Position numbers and translations under genes: made by a program. Below are positions 33,738 to 44,063 of a stretch of 64,000 nt of DNA, piece by piece (the stretch's first letter is position 1; each line of letters opens with the position of its first letter). The notes below the pieces were generated by a model, which made no database searches, was not told the DNA's origin, and saw nothing but the letters and a program-made list of their open reading frames with translations. Source of the stretch: Tillus elongatus (Eukaryota > Arthropoda > Insecta > Coleoptera > Cleridae); contig OZ023269.1 of NCBI GenBank assembly GCA_964006375.1, positions 125,806,723-125,870,722 on the forward strand. Reading direction: 5' to 3'.

Positions 33738-34736
33738 TTTTTAGTGAATTCTTTCTAAAAAAAAAATCGATAAAACTGATCGACTTATTTTTTGCGGTTG
33801 GTTAAGACCCTGGACCTCGGGAAGTATTATGAAAAATTATAATACCTAAATATATACAACTTCTATAGCATCTAAATTATATATTACGTACATTTCAAAA
33901 ACTTATCACCAAGGAACGAATGCCTTTCTTAGAATGAAAGTAGATACCCTGTAATGTCTTGTGTAAAATTTAATGCCTAATGGTCATAAAATCACAGTCT
34001 CCAATTACCTGTTTGTAAGTGAAAATGAAGATGCTATAAAGTTTGTTAAAATGACCATTCAAAAGAAAGTGAATCGTAACCTAATATAATTTTATTCTCC
34101 AAATCAAAATGCAATAAAACTAGTCGTAAATATCGACATAAATATCATTGAAATATGTTGAACCTTTCAATGGACGTAAAGTTAAAAGCACCGGCCATCA
34201 ACTGATCGTAAGTATGCTGTGCGCGTTTGAAAGGAAGACACGAGAATACTGTGTATTTCGTAAAAGAAGCCTCTCATACTTTGTAGGTGCTGCTAAGCTG
34301 ACACTTAAGCATTCCCTTGATATATAGCTACTAAAATGTAACCTCTTAACAAAAATAATATCGTTTATGTGCATCTTGAAACTTCTACTTGCAAACCGAT
34401 GACTCCTGCAAATGTGATTCGCAATTTTTACTCGGATAAAGCCACAGATACAAACACACACATATACCCTACCAAATATATCTGGAATTTCAGCAGCGTA
34501 AAATTTATATCCAACTTGACTTTTACTGGCTGCAGTAAACTAAAACTTCTAAATAACAGTCTGGTTTGGTATATTCGGAAGTATAATTCACGGTGTAATT
34601 TTGGTACAAATATTAAATTATTGGGCATAAACTTTGACGTAAGCCCAATGCATTTCTTTATGGCATGGGAATCTTTAAATTGATTCTTTTAACTAGCTGT
34701 TTAAATTTAACCATACCTTTTCTCTCTCTTTTTAGT
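33468..34736. other. mostly unassigned; short TA run and hairpin scrap
   Basis: 33705-33734 is (TA)n, followed by a TAH hairpin remnant (tttttagtgaattctttcta, 33738-33765). No gene recognised in the remainder; frames near 34370-34683 show no domain. Confidence 0.45.
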
Positions 34737-34861
34737 GAATTTTCGTAGAAAAAAATTACTAATAGGGAGATCCCGACTTTTGAATTTTGAAAAAATTTTT
34801 GCAAAGAGCGCGAACTATGACCTCTGGAACCCACATCCGGGGTCAGTTTCAATTTTTATAT

Positions 34862-34864
<3 letters not shown>
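34737..34864 (-). mobile_element. TAH H module (S7)
   Basis: Hairpin tttagtgaattttcgtagaa with aaaaattactaataggg, then gagatcccgacttttgaatt, gagcgcgaactatgacc, acccacatccggggtcag. The TA array follows; the T module on the far side was not found. Confidence 0.75.

Positions 34865-34946
<82 letters not shown>
34865..34946. repeat. (TA)n array, left of mariner-like element
   Basis: About 40 TA units; with 36691-36746 it brackets the mariner-like element. Confidence 0.95.
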
Positions 34947-34948
<2 letters not shown>

Positions 34949-36687
34949 AAACGAAACAGACCGATTTTTTTCCAGAGAATCTTTTTTAAGAAACTCTGAA
35001 ACACGTCAATTTTAATATTGAGGGGGACATGTTTTAACATAAAACTCAACTTTGTTACATGAACCCCTTAAGGGTGGTGATAACAACCCTTATATTTTAA
35101 ATAAGGAACATGGGTCGAGTATTACATCATTTGAAAGCTCTTTCTTTTCTGAATTCAGCACACTAATTTTTTTGGTAGTTTTATCCACTCGTTTAAAAAT
35201 TATTCACAGTTGAAGATGCAAAAACACATTTCACTCATTCCGATAAGAAATTGGCTGATGGTCAATGTTTTGTTGGTTTGTAAACAAAAAATTGACTATT
35301 AGAACATTTCTTATTCGGAATAAGAGAAGTGCAGTTTATCATTTCAGTTTATCGGTTGGTTTGATACTTAATAGTACTACCGAAAATTAATTTCAAAATG
35401 GTGTATTCTAGTAGAAAGCGTTGAAATAATTACTCTTTTTTTCAAAAACGATAACTGTGCAAACCGTATCGCAAATTTGTTTAATGAACGACATCCGAAC
35501 AGACATGTTAACAGAAAATACATTTTGGAGTTAGTTGCAAAGTTTCTACAAAGTTGTTCAGTAGCCAACAAAAAACGGGATCCTGAACGTGAATTTCCGG
35601 TTAGAAATGAGACTACTGAGATTGAAGTTTTAGGACAAATTGCTGCAGACCCAACTTTGAGCACGAGAAAATTGGCCACTGTTTCCAACATCAAAAGAAG
35701 AACTATTCAGCGAATATTGAAGCATCATAAATTTCACCCGTATCAAATTCATCTTGTACAACAACTGAATGAAGATGACTTTGATCGGCGGCTGTAGTTT
35801 TGTGAAGTTATGACTGCACGAATAGCTGATAACGGGAACTTCCTGTTCAATATCATTTTTGGAGACCGTTTAATCGAACCAATTTTTCTTGATGGCAATT
35901 TGAGTGGCGAAACTTATTTGGAGTGACTAGAAGATATCGTTTACCCTCTACTAATTGACATTGTTGAAAATGATTATCTCTAGGAAGAAAATCAATTATT
36001 GTTTCAACAAGATTGAGCTCCCCAGCATTTTTCCACAACGTGTTAGGGAGTTTTTGAACAGAGAGTTCCCAGAGCAAAGGATTGGGCGTAGTGGTGCTAT
36101 TGAGTGGCCCCTAGATCACCGGATTTAACTCCTTTAGACTTCTTTCTATGGGACCATTTAAAGAGTAGAATTTGCACAACAGAACCGGAGTCTCTGGAAG
36201 AATTACGACGACGCATTGTTGAAGAATGCCGTCTAATAACTCCACAAATGCTCCAGAATGTCAGAGCTCGTTTTGGTGGTCAACAATTTGAACACTTACT
36301 TAACTGAATAAACATTTTTGAACGTCTGGTTTTGTTTTTTAGTTTCTTTAACGAAAAATTGACTAATTAGTGCATTTATTATCACAATGAATGAAATACG
36401 TTCTTGCAATTCCAACTATGAATAATTTTTAAACGAGTTGACAAAACGTCCAAAAAAATTAGTTTGCGGAATTCAGAAAAGAAAGAACTTTCAAATGATG
36501 TAACACTCGACCCATGTTCCTATTTAAAATATAAGGGTTGTTATCACCACCCTTAAGGGATTGATGTGACAAAGTTGAGTTTTATGTCAAAACATGTCCC
36601 CCTCAATATTAAAATTGACGTGTTTCAGCGTTTCTTAAAAAAATTCTCTGGACGCAAATCGGTCTGTTTTGTTTTCAATGCGCCACC

Positions 36688-36690
<3 letters not shown>
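34947..36690 (+). mobile_element. Tc1/mariner-like element with ~270-bp terminal inverted repeats
   Basis: The left (34949-35214) and right (36409-36690) ends are long inverted repeats. Shared blocks: acagaccgattt, gaaacacgtcaattttaata, ttgagggggacatgtttt, aagggtggtgataacaaccc, aacatgggtcgagt, aaaaattattca. The right end extends 15 bp further to the usual cagggtggcg-type tip; the left tip is lost in TA repeats. TA repeats on both sides fit the obligatory TA target of this superfamily. Internally it encodes a broken transposase. Confidence 0.85.
35398..36307 (+). pseudogene. mariner-like transposase, internally deleted
   Basis: N-terminal double HTH: LFNERHPNRHVNRKYILELV, VANKKRDPEREF, LSTRKLATVSNIKRRTIQRI, HHKFHPYQIHLVQQLNEDDF. 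The catalytic core then jumps from FLFNIIF to GDRLIEPIFLDGNLSGETYL. This omits roughly 45 residues that in relatives include the first catalytic Asp. The second region is LLFQQD-stop-APQHF, and the third is PRSPDLTPLDFFLWDHLKS, ending FGGQQFEHLLN-stop at 36305-36307. A start at 35398 (MVYSSRKR) is out of frame with the rest. Several stops and the core deletion make it inactive; it could still be mobilised through its intact right terminal repeat. Confidence 0.85.

Positions 36691-36746
<56 letters not shown>
36691..36746. repeat. (TA)n array, right of mariner-like element
   Basis: Directly follows the cgccaccctg tip; next sequence ctaacaaaaacaaataattc is not TAH. Confidence 0.95.
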
Positions 36747-36747
<1 letters not shown>

Positions 36748-37292
36748 TAACAAAAACAAATAATTCTAGTAAAACTACTTAACCTTCTGTTAAGTATATT
36801 ATTGAAATATTGAGCATAAAACTCGTTGGATTGGTGTTTTGTCACACTTTCAGATATAACGTGATCATGCTTCATTATTTTGTAAAACTTATCGCATTCG
36901 TTGTTTCAGAAGACCCTCATGACAGCAAAGAACACATAATATTTGCATTGTAATGTCGGCACTCTCTAGTTTTTTATAGAAAAGTTTCCAAAGGGCTGCT
37001 TTTTCTCATGTAGCTGCCACTGGAAATAAGTTATTTTCCTTCATATTCACGCTAGAGCTGTGCCTGCTATTCTAGAAAATTTAGATAGGGAAGAAAATAC
37101 TGTCATACCCCTGATATTCTAAGTAATATGTTACGAAAGGTAGTCTTGCATGCAACTCAATATATTGCGGTATATCCGGGGGAAAACTGTTCTGATAAAT
37201 AAAATGCATACATGCGTTAAAATTACACCTAACTTTTATATGCATTTTGTAAAAATTCAATGTCAAATTGTTGTTGATAAAAAGTCTTTTGT
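36748..37292. other. unassigned stretch
   Basis: No gene, RNA or repeat end recognised. Confidence 0.35.
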
Positions 37293-37372
37293 TTTAGTGA
37301 ATTTTCTTTTAAAAAAATCACTAATGATGATCCTGACTTTTGAATTTAGAAAAAAATTCTTTACATGAGGAT
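37293..37372 (-). mobile_element. TAH hairpin-end fragment inside an HTH pseudogene
   Basis: ttttagtgaattttctttta with aaaaaatcactaatg, then atcctgacttttgaattt; it interrupts the coding remnant that follows on the minus strand just after NPHV. Confidence 0.65.
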
Positions 37373-37600
37373 TAACAATCATTTCAGCTAAGACCTGGAC
37401 TTTTACATCTTCCACAATTTTAGGCCTCCCAGACGGGAAATTAGTTTTCGTAAACATTTTCTGCATATTTGGCGTTCCGGAGAGCGTACATTGAACATAC
37501 GAATAGCATCATGGTAATTTCGCTTAGCTTCACCAAAAATAATAACCGATTCAAATTTATCTTGTAAAGAACGAGCCGTTTTAAACAATTTCGAACTAAT
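37373..37600 (-). pseudogene. HTH domain scrap of a mariner-related transposase
   Basis: The minus strand reads FGEAKRNYHDAIRMFNVRSP, then ICRKCLRKLISRLGG and, in another frame, SGRPKIVEDVKVQVLAEMIV ending NPHV. This is the N-terminal DNA-binding pattern of insect mariner-like proteins (a GE..RN...A.R.F..R.P helix-turn-helix followed by a GRP linker). The distal part is cut off by the TAH fragment. It is a different family from the element at 34947. Confidence 0.6.
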
Positions 37601-37759
37601 ACTTTCTGACAATACTAAATCGAGATATTAAAAAACAGTATGACAGGAAGAATCAATAATGGCATGTAATAGGTAGAAAAGTGTAGAAAATGGACAAACC
37701 ACAGATGAGCTGAATAGCTTCTGTGGTTCTCTAAAGAACATGTAAGTGTGTGCATAATT

Positions 37760-38117
37760 TGTTTACTAACAAAACACAGCTTTCCAAACTACTAATTTAT
37801 TATTACCAACTATTTTCCAACACCAGTGTCAACTAAAATATATCTCTTCTCTATTATTAAATGTCCATAGAACTATATTCCACTATCGCCTTCTTTGATC
37901 GCTTCCTATAGACCAACACTTACTGTTAACTCGCTTTATACTCTATGATCACCTTTACACCGCCTTATTCAATACTGAACTAACTTATTCTATGCACCGC
38001 TCGTCTATTTATACTTGTCCATAGAGATTCTAGACGTTCCACACTATTCTAAACTATTCTACACCTGTCACCTCTGGTCTATTCCAGAAATGTCATTCCA
38101 GAGTATTCGTTGTGACA
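37760..38117 (-). repeat. 3' LTR
   Basis: 358 bp, the same length as its partner and differing at scattered positions only (for example ctctattatt against ctatattata), which implies a fairly recent insertion. Confidence 0.9.
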
Positions 38118-39120
38118 CTGGCTCCCTCTTATATTCAACCGTCCCGGTCGAATTTGACATTTCTTGGTACGGCGTAAGTCTGTGCATATGGACCACCTTC
38201 AGCTTGCTCTTCGGGTTCCTCTGAATGCGATAAACAACGTCATTGATCCTTTTGACCGCCTTATAAGGACCTTTCCATAATTTCTGTAGTTTCGGTGACC
38301 GTCCCTTGCGTCGTACTGGATTGTAGAACCACACACGATCTCCTCCTTTAAAACCAGGTGAATTAGCTCGCACGTCATAACGGGCTCTCATGCGGTCGCT
38401 TTCTACTCGTATATGCCTTCTGACAGCAGAGTAGATGGTTTCTATTCTGCTTTCCAAATCTTTTATGTATTCATCAGTTGACCGTGGAGCATCTGTGGGT
38501 TTTCCAAATACAAGATCAGGAGGAAGTCTTAACTCTCGCCCAAAAACCACGCTGGCTGGTGTATGTCCGGTAGTCTCATGTACAGCCGAGCGGTATGCTA
38601 GTAGAAAGAGTGGAATGTGCCGGTCCCAATCCGTTTGGTGTTCATTGACAAATATTGTTAAGTGGGACTCCAAATTAGCATTGAATCTTTCCGCCATTCC
38701 GTCATATTGAGGGTGCATGGGTGTAGTGCTCGTTTTCCTGATTCCCATAAGCTCACAAACCTTTTGGAATACAGCCGACTCGAAATTGCGTCCTTGGTCT
38801 GAATGGAGCTCTAGTGGTGCGCCAAACCTACAGAAAAACTCATTCACCAATACTTCTGCGACGGTGGTGGCCTCTTCATCTCTTTTTTTCATTTGCTCTT
38901 TGACTTCTTCGTCTCCTTTTTTCAGTTTCCCTCTTATCTCTTCGTCTCTTTTTCTCATTTCTTCTTTAGCTTCTTCGTCTCTTTTTCTGACCTCCTCATC
39001 TCTTTTTCTGATTTCTTCTTTGCCTTCTTTATCTCTTTTTCTGGCCTCTTCTTTCATTTCTTTAATCAATTCCAATAGCTGGGCGTCCATTTTGGCTGTT
39101 GCGCTACGTGTCTTAGGCAT
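38068..39120 (-). CDS. gag-integrase fusion frame of a deleted gypsy element
   Basis: An intact 350-codon frame. Residues 1-11 (MPKTRSATAKM) look like a gag start. Residues 12-85 are a highly charged heptad-like coiled coil with repeated RKRDEE units. From about 86 it becomes integrase: HSDQGRNFES (Asp108, second catalytic residue), TPMHPQYDGMAERFN (Glu144, third), and a C-terminal GPY/F module with LWKGPYKAVKRI (residues 281-292). The first catalytic Asp, zinc-binding domain, protease, RT and RNase H are absent, so it cannot integrate or copy itself. The frame runs about 50 bp into the 3' LTR, as in many gypsy elements. It is the longest open frame in the window; expression is unknown. Confidence 0.8.
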   Translation of the reverse strand: MPKTRSATAKMDAQLLELIKEMKEEARKRDKEGKEEIRKRDEEVRKRDEEAKEEMRKRDEEIRGKLKKGDEEVKEQMKKRDEEATTVAEVLVNEFFCRFGAPLELHSDQGRNFESAVFQKVCELMGIRKTSTTPMHPQYDGMAERFNANLESHLTIFVNEHQTDWDRHIPLFLLAYRSAVHETTGHTPASVVFGRELRLPPDLVFGKPTDAPRSTDEYIKDLESRIETIYSAVRRHIRVESDRMRARYDVRANSPGFKGGDRVWFYNPVRRKGRSPKLQKLWKGPYKAVKRINDVVYRIQRNPKSKLKVVHMHRLTPYQEMSNSTGTVEYKREPVSQRILWNDISGIDQR

Positions 39121-39322
39121 ATACGTACTTAAAGCTGGTAAACAGTTTATTCTGTTTCAAGAACACACCCAGTTATGACTTACCGCTGACACTGATCTTC
39201 CAGAGATTCTAGAAATTTCCACGTTGTTCAACGAATATTCTGGAAAATATTTCTGCTAGCAGCTTGAAAATCCCACTTCTGACACAAGTTGTTACGTTCT
39301 ACGGGGTTTGTTTCTACGGATT

Positions 39323-39678
39323 TGTTTACTAACAAAACACAGCTTTCCAAACTACTAATTTATTATTACCAACTATTTTCCAACACCAGTGTCAACTAAA
39401 ATATATCTCTTCTATATTATAAAATGTCCATAGAACTATATTCCACTATCGCCTTCTATGATCGCTTCCTATAGACCAACACTTAGTGTTAACTCCCTTT
39501 ATACTCTATGATCACTTTCACACCGCCTTATTCAATACTGAATTAACTTATTATGTGCACCGCTCGTCTATTTATTCTTGTCTATAGAGATTCTAGACGT
39601 TCCACACTATTCTAAATTATTCTACACCTGTCACCTCTGGTTTATTCCAGAAATGTCATTCCAGAATGTTCGTTGTGA

Positions 39679-39680
<2 letters not shown>
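39323..39680 (-). repeat. 5' LTR
   Basis: Downstream on the minus strand (39322 to 39121) is a leader of about 200 bp before the fused frame. A primer-binding site for a known tRNA was not recognised. Confidence 0.9.

Positions 39681-39681
<1 letters not shown>

Positions 39682-39744
<63 letters not shown>
39682..39744. repeat. (TA)n array beside the 5' LTR
   Basis: About 31 TA units starting two bases after the LTR edge and leading into the TAH H module. Confidence 0.95.
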
Positions 39745-39747
<3 letters not shown>

Positions 39748-39880
39748 AACATATAAAAATTAAAACTGACCCTGGATATGGGTTTTAGGGGGATAGTTCG
39801 CGCTCATTTGAAGAAATTTTTTCAAAATTCAAAAGTCGGATCTCCTCATTAGTGATTTTTTTAAAAGAAAATTCACTAGC
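39745..39880 (+). mobile_element. TAH H module with hairpin end (S8)
   Basis: caacatataaaaattaaaac, tgaccctggatatgggtttt, gcgctcatttgaagaaattt, then attagtgatttttttaaaag and aaaattcactag. The last four bases CTAG fit the CTRR end expected of Helitrons. Confidence 0.75.
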
Positions 39881-40510
39881 TGCTGGAAACAATGACTCAT
39901 TGTTGCGACGATAGGGCGACATTCTTTTTAGACTTTAATGATGATAAACATTTGTCAGCTTTCAAACCACCTTTTAAAAAAGAAAAATTGTTTTATGGAA
40001 GGTTTCTACCATAATGCGCGGTATCAAGCTTTTTTTAAATTTAGAGCAACTGTAGTGCAAGCTGTTTTTCCCGTTATCATTCAGTTAATACAAGAAACAG
40101 GATATACTTTTTTACAACCAGTGATTATAATTAAAGCTATTCATTTCAGTCCTGTTTTTTTATGATTCGGCGAATGAAAGTATCATGCATACCATTTATA
40201 GATTGAATAGGTGTAGCAAATGATTGGTTTCAAAGAGAAATGCACCCCTCTTCGACACTTGAATCATTCACGTGTTTCAATGCCATAAATGGAATGCACA
40301 CTTTCATTCTTTTAGAAAATCAACAAAGACCAAAGAATATCGTGATATTTTTATCACGCTTTAGGATCTCGATGACGTTTAAATAATTCACAGTATTGTG
40401 TTTAGGAAAGGACGATAACGATAGTTGATTTCTCGAGTAATAACGACGTGTTTGCGAATATAAACGTCCAAGAGGTATTAGAATGTTGATGGATTTATTA
40501 TGGACAATAT
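39881..40510. other. unassigned stretch
   Basis: No domain found; it may include decayed sequence of the Penelope element that begins just after it. Confidence 0.35.
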
Positions 40511-40916
40511 ATGTTGTCATCTATAGCATATAAAACCGACAACTTGAACAAATACATAAAAAACTGTAAGTCGACAGTTGAAAAATTGGATAAGTCAGGA
40601 GTATATAAAATCTCATGTCGTTCCTGCGACAAAACATATGTAGGTAGAACATTTAGAAGTTTTAAAACACGTATTCGCGAACGTAAAAGAAACTTTGAAC
40701 ATAATAAATTTGATTAAAATTATGCAAGTCATTTACTAAATGAGAATCATAAATTTAACGATGATTTCGACATCCCTAAATTAGGTACAAAAGATCTTAA
40801 ATTAAATTTGTGGGAAACGGTAGAAATTAAAAAACAAAAAAATCCAGGAAACTTACTAAACGCTCAAATTGACCAAACTAACAATAGTCTATTATTAAAC
40901 TTTTTTTTTGATTAGA
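40511..40916 (+). pseudogene. Penelope-like element fragment with GIY-YIG nuclease
   Basis: Plus strand: NKYIKNCKSTVEKLDKSGVY continuing KISCRSCDKTYVGRTFRSFK and TRIRERKRNFEHNKFD, a stop (TAA at 40715-40717), then in the same frame NYASHLLNENHKFNDDF, DLKLNLWETVEIKKQ and a terminal LLLNFFFD-stop. GVY...YVG with a following basic helix is the GIY-YIG core; the C-terminal EIKK/NNSLLL end is typical of the family. RT is missing 5' of 40511. One stop separates it from a complete nuclease domain. Confidence 0.8.
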
Positions 40917-41594
40917 GTTTTGACTTTGAGAACTGGCTCATTCAGTCACTTGCTTTTCATTATGGAAAAGCCTGCCTCAAGAATGTTAATCTAACAAGCT
41001 CTTTAACTTTTTCCTTTTAACTTCTTTTATCTCCCTATATGCTTGCTGTTTACTAAAAATATATCTTAAAATTAAAACTTACATACTCCACGCACACACA
41101 TACGCGAGCGCATATACACTCATGTATACGCACTCATGTCAATAGGCTTTATACGTCCAGTACTTAACACTAAGTGCAGGATAGAAAATGCACATTATCT
41201 CTTCATGTGCACATACAGACACATACATATGCATATACACATCTACGGTACAAGTTTTTGCAGCAGAAACACTGGGACACTTTTCACACCAATGGAGCCT
41301 GTCATGGTGACTTTTTAAAATACTGGGGAGGCTGCGGTCAAAAGAGGTTAACACAAAGAAAGACACAAAGGAACTTACTTTTATCTCTCTTAATATACAT
41401 TAATCTGCTAAGTTTATTTAGTATCCCTTAAGACTATATAGTATATTGCCACTAGTACAATATTTATGGAACAGTCCAATTTTCAGAATATCATTTTTTT
41501 ACTAAGACCTATATAAACCTAGCTAATTTAGAGTCTTTAACAAAACTCATGAAAACTACCATGACACTTTATTACACACAGCTTCATACATAAC
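40917..41594. other. 3' flank with short CA/CATA-rich tracts
   Basis: Simple-sequence-rich segments near 41085-41135 (cacacacatacgcg) and 41205-41245 (cacatacagacacatac). Probably in part the untranslated end of the Penelope fragment. No gene seen. Confidence 0.4.
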
Positions 41595-41980
41595 TGACGT
41601 CACATCAAGTGGAAAAAAAAACATTGTATTCTATCAAGTTACAAAATAATATTTTTCTTTGTTCATGATGCATAATACAGGAAAAAATCAAATTATTTAA
41701 ATCAGCTGGGCTGGTATTGTCGCATGAGAAAAATGGATTGTCTTCAGCTTTTATTTTATACAAATGAGACTTAAAAGCACCATGGCATATGATAATTCTG
41801 TTAAGTGTCGTAGACAAGTACCTAGGAAGCAACAGTTCTTTGTAAATGGGCTGTTTTCTTAGATTAGGGATGATACTACTGAAGTGCTTGTTACAGCTAC
41901 TTTTCAACTTATTCCAATGATCATTATTAAACATGTTTGTACGAAATAATAGTTGAGCTAGGAGAGTATGCTGACGTAAC
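41595..41980 (-). pseudogene. LINE C-terminal fragment (Cys/His tail)
   Basis: The minus strand has QLLFRTNMFNNDHWNKLKSS, PRYLSTTLNRIIICHGAFK, SHLYKIKAEDNPFFSC and LNNLIFSCIMHHEQRKIL. The order Leu-rich T/CHG, then C...D...H/C and a basic helix resembles the C-terminal gag-like zinc region that ends many LINE ORF2 proteins. The rest of the protein is absent. Family uncertain. Confidence 0.5.
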
Positions 41981-42975
41981 TATGCAATAAAAACAGGTAG
42001 CTCCGAGTCAATACCGTTTACCTGGGAAGAGACAAAGGTTCATTCAACACGGAGTAGATATGGAAATTTAACATCTTACTTTCATTCTGTATTTGACAAA
42101 GCTGAAAGCTACAGCGAACATGCAGTTATATGTTCAATAAAAGAGTGTAAATCGACTTGTTTATTTATCCAAGTTGACAATGGAGGAGCAGACATGCAAA
42201 ACGCATTTTGTCCAATATTGTAAATTTACAGGAAACAGAAAAAACTGTGGTAGCATAACTATAGATGATATTTAAATCGGATTTCTTTCTAAAAATAGAA
42301 AATAAATCAGAGATATTTGCTTTAAAAACTAACACAAGAAAGTTTACCCCTCAATTACTAACACAAAAAAATAGTTAGGACAAAGTGCAATTTGAATGTC
42401 AATATTGGAGAAACTGCCTTTTGCAAGTCTTTAGATGTTTTATCAGTACGTACAAACGACAAAATAATTCTAAAACCCAATATAATAGCTAACAAGTGAT
42501 TTATTGAAGAAATCATAACATTTTTTTAACAGATATTAAAGAAAAAACGCAATTTTTAATTCTTATGCTCATTAATTAAGTAACTTTTGATACAAAATTT
42601 ACTGCTTCAATGTCATCACATTCACATAACATTTCGGCGTTGTCATCGTCATTCAGATCATTTTCTTCTTAGACGAATTCAGAAAAAATTGGAACCATCC
42701 AAGCCAATTCCGGATCCACAGTGCTCTCCAGTTTTCACCTGATAAAGAAGTCAACAGCTTTTTAAGGCTGTCTATTTTTTTCTTTTTTATTTCATGACCC
42801 AGAGGTATATCAGGGATTTGAACTTGATCTAAACGTTTTCGTGGTTTTATAAGGTTTTCAACCTTTTTGGATGTGTCGTCATTCCTGTATAAAAATTCTG
42901 TTTTTACTAAAATATTATCACCAGGGTTTCCCCTTTTGATGTAAATTCTTTTACATTGACTTATTCCAGTCACTT

Positions 42976-44063
42976 TTAGTGAATTTTCTTAAAAAAAATT
43001 CACTAATGAGGAGATCCCGACTTTTGAATTTTGAAAAAAAGTCAGGAAAATCTGCCCAGGTTTTCCCGGAAAATTTTGTGTTTTCTTTCAAAAAAAATAT
43101 ATATATCTCCGGAATTAACAAAGTAAGGGCAACCAAATTTGGAACGCAGGCTTACATCCTTATAGGTAAGTTACCTACCAAAATTTAGCTATGTAGGTCA
43201 AAAGACAAAAAAGTTATAGGCATTTAAAAATAAATAAATTGGGGTTTTCCTCAAAACGTCAAAGTGGCGATTTAAAATGTCAAAATTGGCAACATTTAGG
43301 CAAATAACTTAAATCTAATACGGGCTATAGAAATAAAATGTCTCAAGAACGATGTTTTACAAACCCTAAAGTCTTAGTTTCAACCGTCATTGTCCTTCAT
43401 TTTACTAAAATATTTGCAGAAAATTCATTTCAAATAGACCCTTTCTCTGATGCTTGGCAGTAGCCTTAGCTATAGAGTTTATCATTTAATGGTATATAAT
43501 TTTTGTCGAATTTTCATAAAAAATTAATAAAGCTCAATATATCCGTTATTATATAAGATATGAAGAAAATTTGTATATATTAATTATAGGGTGTCTTGAG
43601 CTACATCTTAAAATAATATTTCTGCAATCACAGGATGGCCCATAAGTCGTTGGTGATACAAATTTCCTTTTTTTAATCAAACACGCCTTATGTTATTGCA
43701 TTTTTGCATTTTCCATCGAAATATAATGCATGTTTGTAAGAAAATAAATTCTGGACGCAGCAAGTGCGTTATGGTAGCGAATTTTTATCAAATGTTTCAT
43801 ATTTGAACAGTTCAATTTGCTATTAACCTATAAGGTTGACCAAGAAACGTGTTTTTTCGGGAACATTTTAAGTTTACTTTTGGAAATTTTTGTACATTTT
43901 CACACAATAAAGTTATTTTAATAGAACATGCCACATTGTTTTTACTATATAGGTTATACTAGTAACCAAATTTGATGCCTGCTTTCTTAAAAAAACACAC
44001 ATATTTGTTATTAAAAAGATTTTTATGAAAATTCACTACCATAACGCACTTGCTGCGTCCAGA
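42976..44063 (-). mobile_element. composite TAH repeat K4, nested in the transposase
   Basis: It begins tttagtgaattttcttaaaa with aaattcactaatgagg and ends gcacttgctgcgtccaga. It interrupts the transposase between FCKTLKM (44080) and VTGISQCKRI (42973), which fixes both ends of this copy. The TA array and part of H/T are missing (junction near 43040). It contains M320 unit 4. Confidence 0.8.
43750..44063. mobile_element. M320 unit 4
   Basis: 314 bp from tctggacgcagcaagtgcg to cgcacttgctgcgtccaga; its terminal 19 bases are perfect inverted repeats. Confidence 0.75.

Larger units (their letters stand above)
37760..39680 (-). mobile_element. Ty3/gypsy LTR retrotransposon, internally deleted
   Basis: Two direct repeats of 358 bp each (37760-38117 and 39323-39680) flank 1.2 kb. 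On the minus strand the LTRs start TGTCACAACGAA and end ttagtaaaca. A purine-rich tract (aagagggagccag) lies just before the 3' LTR at 38118-38131. The interior holds one open frame that joins the gag start to the integrase end; protease, RT and RNase H are missing. The outer right flank is a TA array. No clear target duplication was seen. Confidence 0.9.

Noticed and set aside
34369..34683. 104-codon frame as a gene
   Set aside because: No recognisable domain, overlapping frames on both strands, and no gene signals nearby.
35853..36077. Minus-strand frames opposite the mariner-like transposase
   Set aside because: Antisense of a clear plus-strand transposase remnant.
38893..39178. Ser/Phe/Leu-rich plus-strand frames opposite the gag coiled coil
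   Set aside because: They are antisense shadows of the charged RKRDEE repeat.
42183..42215. Assigning the 33-bp-TIR element to CACTA or Harbinger because of a 3-bp duplication
   Set aside because: The ends do not start CACTA, the duplication ATG is not TWA, and the protein lacks the motifs of either group.
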